The notes beneath the pieces are model-generated. The model saw only the letters and a list, made by a program, of their open reading frames with translations, had not been told where the DNA came from and made no database searches. From NCBI GenBank assembly GCA_021300055.1, contig JAJTHU010000267.1, positions 1 through 10,207 of the forward strand: a stretch of 10,207 nucleotides of DNA, in the 5' to 3' direction. The translations under genes and the position numbers were made by a program. Shown piece by piece: positions 1 through 6,500 of the stretch. The stretch is from Nitrosomonadaceae bacterium (GTDB taxonomy: Bacteria > Pseudomonadota > Gammaproteobacteria > Burkholderiales > Usitatibacteraceae). Position 1 is the first letter of the stretch. Each line of letters begins with the position of its first letter.

Positions 1-1620
1 CGTCACCTAACCGCCCATCGCCATTGAATCCCCAGCATTTCACGCCACCGTTGACAACCGCACACGTGTGTTCGGTGCCGGCAGATAAAGCCGTCACATT
101 GCTGCCCGCTGCGATGGCTTGCACGGACGCATTCGCGGTGATGGTGGTGTTATTGCCGAGTTGGCCGAAACTGTTAGCTCCCCAGCACTGCACCCCGCCA
201 GACCGAATCGCGCAAGTGTGGTCTCGCCCCGACGCAATGGCGGTCACGCCGCTGCCAGCAGGTATTGCCGTGACCGGTACGTTCGAGTACACATTGTTGC
301 CCGTCCCCAGTTGTCCAGAGTCGTTAGCGCCCCAGCACCGCACGCCGCCATTGACGGCGGCACAAGTGTGTCGGAACCCCACCGAAACCTGAGTGGCCCC
401 GCCTCCCGTAGCAATTGCGGTAACTGGGGTGGCACTTGAGGTGGTGGTATTGTTGCCCAGCCAGCCTTCGTAGTTACTGCCCCAGCATTGCACACCACCA
501 TTCAATACGCCACAGGCGTGATATTCCCCGACCGAAATCGATGTGAGTCCACTCGCCGCGGGAATCGCCAGTGTCGGCGAGTTAATTTGGGCACTTAGCG
601 CAAGCCCCAGCTGGCCTGCGTCATTGCGACCGCGACACTGTAAGCCACTGGTTGCCAGCGTACAGAAGAAATCAATACCTGCGCCAATCACACTCGCGCC
701 ACTGCCCGCCGCTAACACCTGCACCGGCACGCTGCTCTGCCAAGTACTGGTGTCGAGATACTGGTTGTATTTGTTTGTGCCCCAGCAGCGCGTGCCCCCG
801 CTTAACACGACACATGTGAAGTCAGCCCCGCTAGTGATCGCGGTAACGCTGCTGCCGGCCGCAATCGCGGTCACCGGCCCACTGGCATAGACAAAACTAT
901 TGTTACCCAACTGACCGTTGTAATTCGCACCGGCACACTGCACGCCACCATTCACTACCACACATGAATGATTCCCGCCCGCTGAGATGGCAGACACCCC
1001 GCTCGCGGGATTGAAAACCTGCAACGGGATCAAACTCGATGTGGTGCTGTTATTGCCAAACTGGCCGCTTACGTTATTTCCCCAGCAACGTGTGCCACCA
1101 CTGACCACGGCACAGACAAAACTGCCGAACGGCGACACGGAAACTGATGTCACGCCGCTACTCGCAGGTATTGCTTGCACGGGCGAGTTTGAGAGGGTGG
1201 TACTGTTATTGCCCAACTGGCCCACGGAATTTTCACCCCAGCATTGCACGCCGCTGTTGATCACAACGCAGGTCACGTTGGCACCGGCGGAAATGCCCGA
1301 CACCCCACTGGACGCGGCGATCACCTGTACCGGAGTCAAGCTCGTATTGAAGTTTCCGGTACCCAATTGGCCGACGTATCCGCCACCCCAACATTGCACA
1401 CCGCCATTGACGACCGCGCAAGTGTGATCATTGCCGGTCGCCACTGCTGTCGCACCACTACCGGCCGCGATGGCATTTACTGGCTGCGTGCTTGCGTTCA
1501 AATTGCCGCCATTGCCCAACTGGCCGGACCGATTTACACCCCAACATTGCACCCCGCCACTGATCACCGCGCAAGCGTGGTAGTTGCCGCCTGCAATCGA
1601 TGTGATACCGGCGGGTTGGC
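1..1620 (-). repeat. In-frame tandem coding repeat, period 150 bp (RCC1 units)
   Basis: The codon for the Trp (or its replacement) of the CWG motif occurs at 32, 182, 332, 482, 632, 782, 932, 1082, 1238, 1388 and 1541. Seven successive spacings are exactly 150 bp, then 156, 150 and 153 bp at the N-terminal side. On the plus strand each unit shows CCCAGCA followed by a stretch such as CCGCCATTGA. Units differ in the middle but keep the two Cys codons and the flanking Gly-Gly-Val. The array continues beyond the left edge. Confidence 0.88.
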
Positions 1621-1993
1621 CACTCGCCCAACGATTGAGCTTCAGCGTGGCTGACAGATTAGACGTCCCCGAACCGTTGGTGGCGGTGATCGCTAGTGTG
1701 TATGTTCCCGGCTGCGCGGTTGTGGTTCCCGAAACTGAGACGTTACCGTTGCCGGTGTGTATTGCCGTGAGTCCCGCCGGCAGTCCGGAGAATGCGACCG
1801 CGGTCGGTGCCGAGCCCCCACCAATGAGCAGGTTGTCCGCGTATGCCTGACCGTAGCTGGCCGGCACTAACTGCGGCGTAACGAGGGTCGGCGCTTGCGC
1901 GTGACCAAGTTGGTGAATGACCCCTGCGAACAATAGTAGCGTCGCAGACCAGCGCACGAAGCGCGAACGAATTCCTTGATCGATCGAAATCAT
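1..1993 (-). CDS. Exported RCC1-repeat protein with N-terminal Ig-like domain (partial, C-terminus outside window)
   Basis: Open on the minus strand from an ATG at 1993 to the window edge, about 664 codons. An AAGGTG ribosome-binding site lies 7 nt upstream of the ATG. Residues 1-34 look like a signal peptide: basic Arg9-Arg14, hydrophobic core ATLLLFAGVI, cleavage after AQA. Residues about 35-125 resemble the bacterial He_PIG/Ig-like fold (FSGLPAGLTA followed by SGTTTAQPGTYTLAITATNG). From about residue 126, RCC1-type units follow, with the core pattern H-x-C-x-V-x-x-G-G-V-x-C-W-G-x-N-x-x-G-Q-L-G. Eleven C-x-G anchors are visible, nine of them CWG, one CRG (632) and one CAG (932). RCC1 units normally form seven-bladed propellers, so eleven or more imply over one propeller. 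Two cysteines per unit in an exported protein suggest one disulfide per blade (inference). Function unknown; surface or secreted binding protein is likely. Confidence 0.85.
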   Translation of the reverse strand, partial: MISIDQGIRSRFVRWSATLLLFAGVIHQLGHAQAPTLVTPQLVPASYGQAYADNLLIGGGSAPTAVAFSGLPAGLTAIHTGNGNVSVSGTTTAQPGTYTLAITATNGSGTSNLSATLKLNRWASGQPAGITSIAGGNYHACAVISGGVQCWGVNRSGQLGNGGNLNASTQPVNAIAAGSGATAVATGNDHTCAVVNGGVQCWGGGYVGQLGTGNFNTSLTPVQVIAASSGVSGISAGANVTCVVINSGVQCWGENSVGQLGNNSTTLSNSPVQAIPASSGVTSVSVSPFGSFVCAVVSGGTRCWGNNVSGQFGNNSTTSSLIPLQVFNPASGVSAISAGGNHSCVVVNGGVQCAGANYNGQLGNNSFVYASGPVTAIAAGSSVTAITSGADFTCVVLSGGTRCWGTNKYNQYLDTSTWQSSVPVQVLAAGSGASVIGAGIDFFCTLATSGLQCRGRNDAGQLGLALSAQINSPTLAIPAASGLTSISVGEYHACGVLNGGVQCWGSNYEGWLGNNTTTSSATPVTAIATGGGATQVSVGFRHTCAAVNGGVRCWGANDSGQLGTGNNVYSNVPVTAIPAGSGVTAIASGRDHTCAIRSGGVQCWGANSFGQLGNNTTITANASVQAIAAGSNVTALSAGTEHTCAVVNGGVKCWGFNGDGRLGD

Positions 1994-2162
1994 ATTGGGC
2001 ACCTTGATTGCTTAAATCGAGCACCGCCAGCAAGCGGCCTTGTCTATTCTTTTTTATCGACGTGCCCACCAACTGTTTTTATCTGTCTTGGGCGCCACCC
2101 TATGCACGGTTGGCAATATGGAAATCGCAGTATATGTTCGACCCAAACAAAAACACAACTGA
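1994..2162. other. Upstream region of the RCC1-repeat gene
   Basis: A gene-free stretch less GC-rich than its surroundings, with A/T runs at 2050-2057 and 2143-2155. It must hold the leader of the leftward RCC1-repeat gene, whose ribosome-binding site AAGGTG lies immediately upstream of 1993. I see no convincing -35/-10 pair. The open frames here are short and resemble nothing known to me. Confidence 0.4.
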
Positions 2163-2390
2163 AAGCCCTGTTACTTCGCCGTCGATACCGCTGACGCAAA
2201 AGGAAAGATCAAGAAGACCTACCCTCAGAATCAAATCGCAACACCTTTTGAGCGCCTGCAATCCATTCACAACTACCAGCTTCAACTGCGATCCGATGTC
2301 AATCCAGAAAGCCTCTCCCAGATCGCGAATCAAATAAGCGACAATGAGGCAGCAAAACAAGTCCAAGAGGAACGAAAGGCTCACGATTGA
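2163..2390 (+). pseudogene. C-terminal remnant of a DDE/integrase-core transposase
   Basis: One plus-strand frame from 2163 to the TGA at 2388-2390 encodes about 75 residues that look like the tail of integrase-core transposases. It begins KPCYFAVDTADAKGKIKKTY, continues with a TPFERLQS block, then ends with a helical SDNEAAKQVQEER segment. As I recall it, the family pattern is RPC-[aromatic], a basic KGK.K..Y strand, TP[FY]E[KR]L.SL, a short linker, and S-D-N/T-E-A-A. An in-frame TGA at 2160-2162 sits directly before it where the family usually has an aromatic or basic residue, and no DDE catalytic core can be found upstream. It is therefore a broken leftover of an insertion sequence. The family call is by eye, so moderate. 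Confidence 0.5.
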
Positions 2391-2441
2391 ACATCCGCCG
2401 GACTTTGGCTAACATGGCCACAGTAATCACTCCTCAATTCT

Positions 2442-2464
2442 CCCTGCTTAAAAAGTAAGCAGGG
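2442..2464. other. Perfect 9-bp stem-loop
   Basis: CCCTGCTTA at 2442-2450 pairs perfectly with TAAGCAGGG at 2456-2464 around the loop AAAAG. It lies about 50 bp after the end of the transposase remnant. There is no T-run directly after it on either strand, so it is not a standard intrinsic terminator. It may be a leftover of the mobile element or a weak terminator. Confidence 0.45.
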
Positions 2465-2751
2465 TAGTTGATTCATGTGGCCTCGTTTTGGATGGTAAAA
2501 ATTTTGGTCACTTTTATGCCCTCCCGCGGCACTTGGATTTGGGTATCGGCACACATAGCAATGTCGAGGTTGCCGCGATGCTGGCGACCACCAGAGGATT
2601 GTATGGGTGATGTGAACGTAAGAATGTGGTCATTGGTAGCTTGCGTATTTGGGTGTGAATGGGTTGGAAATGAGGCGGCAGTGGGGTCCGAACACGAAGG
2701 AGATAAGGCGAGTGAACGGGCATGAGGTGTGATCTTCACGGGGTTGCATAA

Positions 2752-2767
2752 ATACGTAATTGCGTAC
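2752..2767. promoter_or_regulatory. Second dyad resembling the regulator's promoter operator
   Basis: ATACGTAATTGCGTAC, about 20 bp past the 3' end of the ArsR-type gene, matches the 16-bp dyad in that gene's promoter (3446-3461, GTACGTTTTTACATAC) at 11 of 16 positions. The outer TACGT and C-x-TAC half-site bases are shared. Both fit RTACGTWWTTRCRTAC. It could be a second binding site of the same protein. No certain target gene follows it on either side. Confidence 0.3.
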
Positions 2768-2785
2768 TTTCAAGGCAAAAAAACG

Positions 2786-3433
2786 CTAACCTGCAGCCGC
2801 CAGCAAAATCGCCAGCAGCGGCACGACACGCTCGCCTGGAACACCGTACTGGCCGCGCTCCAAGCTACGCACCCAACCAGCGTCCTGCAATATCTTGAGA
2901 TGGTGATAGAGCTGTCCTGACGTCCCGACCTCTGCCGCAGCTTCCAGCTCCGCCTTGCTCGATTTGCCGCCGAGGATAAGCTTGAGCAGGCGCAACCTAA
3001 CAGGGTGTCCGAGTGCTGCGATCACCGCATCGAAGCCAGACCACTCAGACTTAAGGAGCGCCGCCACACTGCCGTGACGCTGCCAGAGGTACTGCTCTCC
3101 AGTCGGCAACGTTGCGACACCTGCGTAGACGATCTCGCCCTTGCGTTCACGCGACTCTTCGCCCTGCTGCAATCGGTGCAACACCCAATACTTCTCCGCT
3201 TCCAAATTTGAGGCTGCAGGCTGCCGCGACGCGAGCGCAGACTCTAAACGCTCGATGCGCGCGCTTAGGCTTGCGATTGCAGCCTGCAGCGCGGCTGGAT
3301 CGAGTGAGGCGGTTTGATGTGCTTCGCGTGCAGGATCGCTGGCCGCCGTCACCGAACCCGCCGGTTCCTGCGTCGAGCTAGCGGCCGCCGTAATGGTGCG
3401 CTTCTTGGAGTTGACAGGCACTCGCTTGGACAT
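2786..3433 (-). CDS. ArsR-type winged-helix transcriptional regulator with N-terminal coiled coil
   Basis: 215 residues from ATG at 3433 to TAG at 2786-2788. Residues 1-45 are Ala/Ser/Thr-rich, basic and probably disordered. Residues 45-72 (LQAAIASLSARIERLESALA) show heptad leucines and should form a coiled coil. Residues about 82-130 hold a small domain (KYWVLHRLQQ, GVATLPTGEQYLWQ) that may sense a ligand or partner. Residues 135-212 are an ArsR-like winged helix: ALGHPVRLRLLKLILGGKSS, then recognition helix TSGQLYHHLKILQDAGWV and a wing around residues 189-205. ArsR/SmtB metal-site cysteines (ELCVCDL type) are absent, so metal sensing is unlikely. The gene stands alone between a gene-poor stretch and the end of the cys operon. 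Its promoter contains a dyad, pointing to autoregulation. A seven-T run follows the stop codon but without a clean hairpin. Ligand and targets unknown. Confidence 0.8.
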   Translation of the reverse strand: MSKRVPVNSKKRTITAAASSTQEPAGSVTAASDPAREAHQTASLDPAALQAAIASLSARIERLESALASRQPAASNLEAEKYWVLHRLQQGEESRERKGEIVYAGVATLPTGEQYLWQRHGSVAALLKSEWSGFDAVIAALGHPVRLRLLKLILGGKSSKAELEAAAEVGTSGQLYHHLKILQDAGWVRSLERGQYGVPGERVVPLLAILLAAAG

Positions 3434-3468
3434 GTCGGCAGTTTAGTACGTTTTTACATACCGCTCAA
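3434..3468 (-). promoter_or_regulatory. Promoter with embedded operator dyad; leaderless start of the ArsR-type gene
   Basis: On the minus strand, TTGAGC (3468-3463) and TAAACT (3445-3440) are separated by exactly 17 bp, each matching the sigma70 consensus at 4 of 6 positions. The spacer is filled by the dyad GTATGT-AAAA-ACGTAC (3461-3446), 5 of 6 arm positions symmetric. A bound repressor here would block RNA polymerase. Only six bases (GCCGAC) lie between the -10 box and the ATG, so transcription should start at or next to the start codon. This agrees with the absence of any Shine-Dalgarno sequence. Confidence 0.5.
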
Positions 3469-3470
3469 CA

Positions 3471-3538
3471 AAATTAAAGTCCAGCATTGACGGGCATTTT
3501 CAGGCATTTCTGTCCCAAAACCCCCGCCAATACTGGAC
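3471..3538 (-). terminator. Long imperfect hairpin with U-rich tail after the cys operon
   Basis: Arms 3523-3538 and 3479-3494 pair over 16 bp in leftward RNA (GTCCAGTATTGGCGGG with CCCGUCAAUGCUGGAC), with two G-U wobbles. A further UUUU/AAAA block pairs above a small internal loop, leaving a loop of 16 nt. The tract TTTAATTTTG follows directly on the minus strand. In rightward RNA the same two wobbles become A-C mismatches, so the structure favours leftward transcription. It lies about 60 nt beyond the stop of the last operon gene and just upstream of the next promoter. The stem is longer than usual for a terminator, so a degenerate palindromic element is an alternative. Confidence 0.5.
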
Positions 3539-3595
3539 CTCTTCGTTCGCACGCGCCCGTTGCCCGGGGGCGCCACCACAATTCTGCGTTGACGC

Positions 3596-3946
3596 TTAGT
3601 GCCCCATCGGCGACGACCCCACGGCGTCACGCACACACATAGTAAACTCGCGCCCCTGCTTCGGCTCACAGGTCTTGAAGGCTTTTGCCTCTGCCTCACA
3701 AACTTCAGCGGCCTTGCCACTTAGCGGCTTGCAAACAAGTGGGTTGGCGAGCAAAAACTCGCGGTCGCAAGCGTGGTGCTCCGCGCCTTTGAGGGGACCA
3801 CACTTGGCGTACATCTTTTCGTGTCGCTCACAACGAAGCTTCTCAACGCCTTCGCGCTTCTCGCAGTTACTGACATGAGCAAGCCCAACCGAAGAGGCAG
3901 TCACCAACGCGGCCGCAACCAAAATAGACATCAAGCTCTTGATCAT
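3596..3946 (-). CDS. Small exported eight-cysteine repeat protein
   Basis: 116 residues, ATG at 3946 overlapping the previous stop (TGATG), with GGAGGG 8 nt upstream. Residues 1-23 are a signal peptide (MIKSLMSILVAAALVTASS, cleavage after GLA). The mature part, about 93 residues, has cysteines at 28, 39, 49, 60, 72, 83, 93 and 104. The spacings 11-10-11 occur twice, 44 residues apart. Seen finer, there are four copies of C-x4-G-x5-C (CEKREGVEKLRC, CGPLKGAEHHAC, CKPLSGKAAEVC, CEPKQGREFTMC), so the gene grew by duplication of a two-cysteine helical unit. The protein should be periplasmic with four disulfides or act as a thiol/metal binder. No named family recognised; the resemblance to CHCH helical hairpins (Cx9C) is only in spacing. 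As the last gene of the cysDN operon it is probably induced by sulfur need (inference). Confidence 0.8.
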   Translation of the reverse strand: MIKSLMSILVAAALVTASSVGLAHVSNCEKREGVEKLRCERHEKMYAKCGPLKGAEHHACDREFLLANPLVCKPLSGKAAEVCEAEAKAFKTCEPKQGREFTMCVRDAVGSSPMGH

Positions 3947-4194
3947 CAGGATTTCCCTCCGGGCTGTTCAACGATGCGCGCGACGATGCGCCTTACGATA
4001 GGGCCTGCAATCAGCGCAGCGAGAAACGCAAGCCCCCAAGCCACAACGAACGCATGCGCCCACTTGGCTAAGAAAGTCGCGGCGGGCATTCGCCCTAAGT
4101 TGATAAAAGTGAGTACGCCCGACATCATGAAAACCATCATTGTGGACATCAAGAATGCGAACACAATGGGGGTATACCGGGCAGGAATTTTCAT
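3946..4194 (-). CDS. DUF2798 family small membrane protein
   Basis: 82 residues. The N-terminus MKIPARYTPIVFAFLMSTMM is typical of DUF2798 proteins of Proteobacteria. Two transmembrane helices are visible at about 8-33 and 45-67, followed by a basic tail (VRRIVARIVEQPGGKS) that should stay in the cytoplasm. Length fits the family. The ATG lies in the last codons of cysN (ATGA overlap, 4191-4194), with AGGAGA 5 nt upstream, and its own TGA overlaps the next ATG by one base. Its translation is therefore coupled to cysN and to the Cys-rich gene. The family has no known activity. Position between cysN and an exported cysteine-rich protein hints at a role in sulfur metabolism or export, but this is guilt by association. 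Confidence 0.8.
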   Translation of the reverse strand: MKIPARYTPIVFAFLMSTMMVFMMSGVLTFINLGRMPAATFLAKWAHAFVVAWGLAFLAALIAGPIVRRIVARIVEQPGGKS

Positions 4195-5492
4195 CGCGTC
4201 TCCTGCGGCGTTGTCGGTGCTGTAATCGTTGTTTCGGCAATCAGCCCCGCCGCGACGGTGCGATTGCTGGCATCATCAATCAGCACAAAGCTTCCCGTGG
4301 TGCGGTGTTCCGCATAGACGTCGGCAACCAATGGTTGCTGAACCGAAAGCCGCGCCCTGACGATGGCATTGCTCGTCACCTCCGCAGACGATTTAGCGCG
4401 TTGCATGGTGTTGACATCGAGCACGTCCAGCACCTCTTCAACAATGGCGCGCGTCGTCCGCGTGGTGTGCTTGAGCCAATATCGACGCCCGGGCGCCATC
4501 GGCGTCGCGTCGAGCCAGCACAAGTCAGCCACAAGCGCATCACATATTTGGGGCGCTGGCTCGGTATCCGTAAGCATGTCGCCGCGCCCGATATCTAGCT
4601 GGGCGTCGAGTACAACAGTGACCGATTGTCCACGACGCGCTTCGTTGATCCGTTCCACGCCGCACCAAATTTCAGCCACGTTGGCCGCATAACCCGAGGG
4701 GAGGATCGAAATCGAATCGCCGTCGCGCAGGACACCGCTGTCCACCCTGCCCTGATATCCACGCAAATCCTGCCGCACGCCGTACTTTGCGCGCGCCACG
4801 CGCTGCACCGCCATCCGGAACGCACCTTCGGTTCGTTCGCTCGCAGTGCTCGACTCCAAGAGCTCCAACAGCGTCGCGCCTTGATACCAAGGCATTGCCG
4901 CGCCGCGGTTCACCAGCATGTCGCCCTTGAGCGCCGACACCGGCACGACATCAACCTGCGCAAACGGCAACGCCGACAACCAAGGCTTGATTTCGCTCTG
5001 AATGCGGGCGAACGCGCGCTCGGAATATTCGACCGCGTCCATCTTGTTGACCGCCACAATGACATGCGGGATGCGTAGTAGCGCCGCGATGGCGGCGTGA
5101 CGCCGCGATTGCTGGGTGGCGCCGCGCACCGCATCAATCAGGATCACCGTCAGATCGGCGGTCGATGCGCCCGTCACCATATTGCGCGTGTACTGCTCGT
5201 GACCCGGCGTGTCCGCAATGATGAAACGACGTTTGGGGGTGGCGAAATATCGGTACGCCACATCGATGGTGATGCCTTGTTCCCGTTCGGCGATCAGGCC
5301 ATCAGTCAGCAGCGAAAAATCAAGCGCCTCACCGGCACCCACGTGGCCGTGCTTGCGCGTCGCTCCGATCAAGCCCTGCACTTGATCCTGCATGAGCCCT
5401 TGCGCGTCGTAAAGCAAGCGGCCGATCAAGGTGCTCTTGCCGTCGTCAACGGAGCCCGCAGTCGAAAAGCGCAACGTATCCGCGTGCAGCAT
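4191..5492 (-). CDS. cysN: Sulfate adenylyltransferase subunit 1 (GTPase CysN)
   Basis: 433 residues. CysN is the regulatory GTPase subunit of ATP sulfurylase; GTP hydrolysis drives formation of adenylyl sulfate (APS) from ATP and sulfate by CysD in the cytoplasm. EF-Tu-like G motifs are intact: P-loop AGSVDDGKST (12-21), DTPGH (94-98) and NKMD (149-152). The conserved N-terminal block (RFSTAGSVDDGKSTLIGRLL) and the switch region EREQGITIDVAYRYF are also present. The beta-barrel domains follow (YQGRVDSGVLRDGD and so on). The protein stops after these domains, so there is no fused CysC APS kinase. ATG at 5492 overlaps the cysD TGA by one base, with GAGGGG 8 nt upstream. The 3' end overlaps the DUF2798 gene by 4 nt. 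Confidence 0.96.
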   Translation of the reverse strand: MLHADTLRFSTAGSVDDGKSTLIGRLLYDAQGLMQDQVQGLIGATRKHGHVGAGEALDFSLLTDGLIAEREQGITIDVAYRYFATPKRRFIIADTPGHEQYTRNMVTGASTADLTVILIDAVRGATQQSRRHAAIAALLRIPHVIVAVNKMDAVEYSERAFARIQSEIKPWLSALPFAQVDVVPVSALKGDMLVNRGAAMPWYQGATLLELLESSTASERTEGAFRMAVQRVARAKYGVRQDLRGYQGRVDSGVLRDGDSISILPSGYAANVAEIWCGVERINEARRGQSVTVVLDAQLDIGRGDMLTDTEPAPQICDALVADLCWLDATPMAPGRRYWLKHTTRTTRAIVEEVLDVLDVNTMQRAKSSAEVTSNAIVRARLSVQQPLVADVYAEHRTTGSFVLIDDASNRTVAAGLIAETTITAPTTPQETR

Positions 5493-6382
5493 CAGAAGTA
5501 CCCCTCACGCTTACGCAATTCCATCGACGCTTCAGCCGTCTGGTCATCTAGCCGTGTCGCGCCACGCTCGGTCACCGTCACAGCCGCCGTCTCGGCGACG
5601 ATTTGCGCGAGCGTACTCGCCTCGGACGCGACTGGGCACGTGCACGTCATGTCGCCCACCGTGCGAAAACGCACGCTCAGGCGCTCAACCACTTCGCCCT
5701 CTAACGGCGGCGTCACCGACGTGACCGGCACCAGCAAGTCGTTTCGCCGCACCACCTCGCGCTGATGCGCGAAGTAGATAGACGGCACCGCGAGCTTTTC
5801 ACGCTCGATGTACTCCCAAACGTCGAGTTCGGTCCAATTCGAGATTGGAAACACGCGCAGATGCTCACGAGGCTTCATGCGCGTGTTGTACAGGCTCCAC
5901 AACTCGGGGCGCTGATTTTTTGGGTCCCACTGACCCCAGGCATCGCGGTGCGAGATGATGCGCTCCTTGGCACGCGACTTTTCCTCATCGCGGCGCGCGC
6001 CACCAAACAATGCGTCGAATCGGTGTGCCGCAATGGCGTCCAGCAGAGTCAAACTTTGGTGCGGGTTACGGCTCTCCAAAGGGTGCGACAACACCACACG
6101 ACCACTAGCGATCGAATCCTCCACCGAAGCGACGATGAGGCGCTCGCCCAGTTCTGCGACGCGTTGGTCGCGAAAGGCGATCACCTCGGGGAAGTTGTGC
6201 CCTGTGTCCACATGCAGCAGCGGAAACGGAAACGGGTCCTGCCGAAACGCTTTCTCGGCAAGCCTGAGCAGGCAGATCGAGTCTTTGCCACCCGAAAACA
6301 GCAGCGCGGGATTGGCGCACTCTGCCGCGACCTCGCGCATGATATGGGTAGCCTCGGCTTCGAGCCAATCTAGGTGGAGCAT
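5492..6382 (-). CDS. cysD: Sulfate adenylyltransferase subunit 2 (CysD)
   Basis: 296 residues from the ATG at 6382. CysD is the catalytic subunit of ATP sulfurylase and joins sulfate to ATP to give APS. PP-loop motif SGGKDS at 30-35; the family signature GGARRDEEKSRAKERI at 127-142; then WDPKNQRPELW, RVFPISNWTELDVWEYI and the usual end SMELRKREGYF. The start at 6382 (MLHLDWLEAEATHIMREV) matches known CysD N-termini. The frame stays open to an ATG at 6487, but those 35 extra residues are unlike the family and would lie upstream of the probable promoter. No clear Shine-Dalgarno precedes 6382. First gene of the operon cysD-cysN-DUF2798-Cys-rich, divergent from tRNA-Gly. In many Proteobacteria such operons are activated by CysB under sulfur limitation; no CysB site is demonstrable here. 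Confidence 0.95.
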   Translation of the reverse strand: MLHLDWLEAEATHIMREVAAECANPALLFSGGKDSICLLRLAEKAFRQDPFPFPLLHVDTGHNFPEVIAFRDQRVAELGERLIVASVEDSIASGRVVLSHPLESRNPHQSLTLLDAIAAHRFDALFGGARRDEEKSRAKERIISHRDAWGQWDPKNQRPELWSLYNTRMKPREHLRVFPISNWTELDVWEYIEREKLAVPSIYFAHQREVVRRNDLLVPVTSVTPPLEGEVVERLSVRFRTVGDMTCTCPVASEASTLAQIVAETAAVTVTERGATRLDDQTAEASMELRKREGYF

Positions 6383-6423
6383 GAGGCAGACAAGGTAGGG
6401 ACTGACCGGGTTGACAAGGTCAC

Positions 6424-6429
6424 ATTTTA
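6424..6429 (-). promoter_or_regulatory. Possible -10 box of the cysD operon
   Basis: TAAAAT on the minus strand (5 of 6 matches to TATAAT) lies about 42 nt upstream of the cysD ATG at 6382. No acceptable -35 hexamer is found 16-18 bp further upstream, as expected for a promoter needing an activator such as CysB, though chance is not excluded. If used, transcription starts downstream of the ATG at 6487, which supports the shorter CysD. Confidence 0.3.
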
Positions 6430-6500
6430 GCAGTAGCTCCCCGTCAGACCGCGCCCAATGCGCCCTAGCTTCCAATGCCCGGCTCATTGCCTGTGGGGTG

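Larger units (their letters stand above)
2391..2785. other. Gene-poor stretch, possibly insertion-sequence debris
   Basis: No gene recognised in these roughly 400 bases. Contents: a 9-bp hairpin (2442-2464), a short plus-strand open stretch at 2452-2607 whose translation (LVLDGKNFGHFYALPRHL and so on) looks protein-like but matches nothing I know, and an overlapping 88-codon leftward frame with a GTG at 2739 and no ribosome-binding site. A TTTTGGTCACTTTT sequence near 2503-2516 resembles some transposon ends but has no partner in view. A 16-bp dyad lies at 2752-2767. Confidence 0.4.

Noticed and set aside
1..1620. CRISPR array or satellite DNA
   Set aside because: The 150-bp period is in frame, has no short identical repeats with unique spacers, and is explained by RCC1 units.
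24..1850. Series of rightward ORFs with PQHCTPPLTTAQV-like repeats
   Set aside because: Exact antisense shadows of the RCC1 repeats; the minus-strand frame is continuous and has signal peptide, Ig-like domain and RCC1 motifs.
2473..2739. 88-codon leftward ORF with GTG start
   Set aside because: No ribosome-binding site, no recognisable domain, and the opposite strand is open too; kept only as a possible target of the nearby dyad.
5097..6373. Rightward ORFs of 147-222 aa opposite cysN and cysD
   Set aside because: Antisense shadows; the minus-strand frames carry all conserved CysD/CysN motifs.
6383..6487. 35-residue N-terminal extension of CysD from the ATG at 6487
   Set aside because: Unlike CysD N-termini, no ribosome-binding site, and probably upstream of the promoter; ATG at 6382 fits the family.
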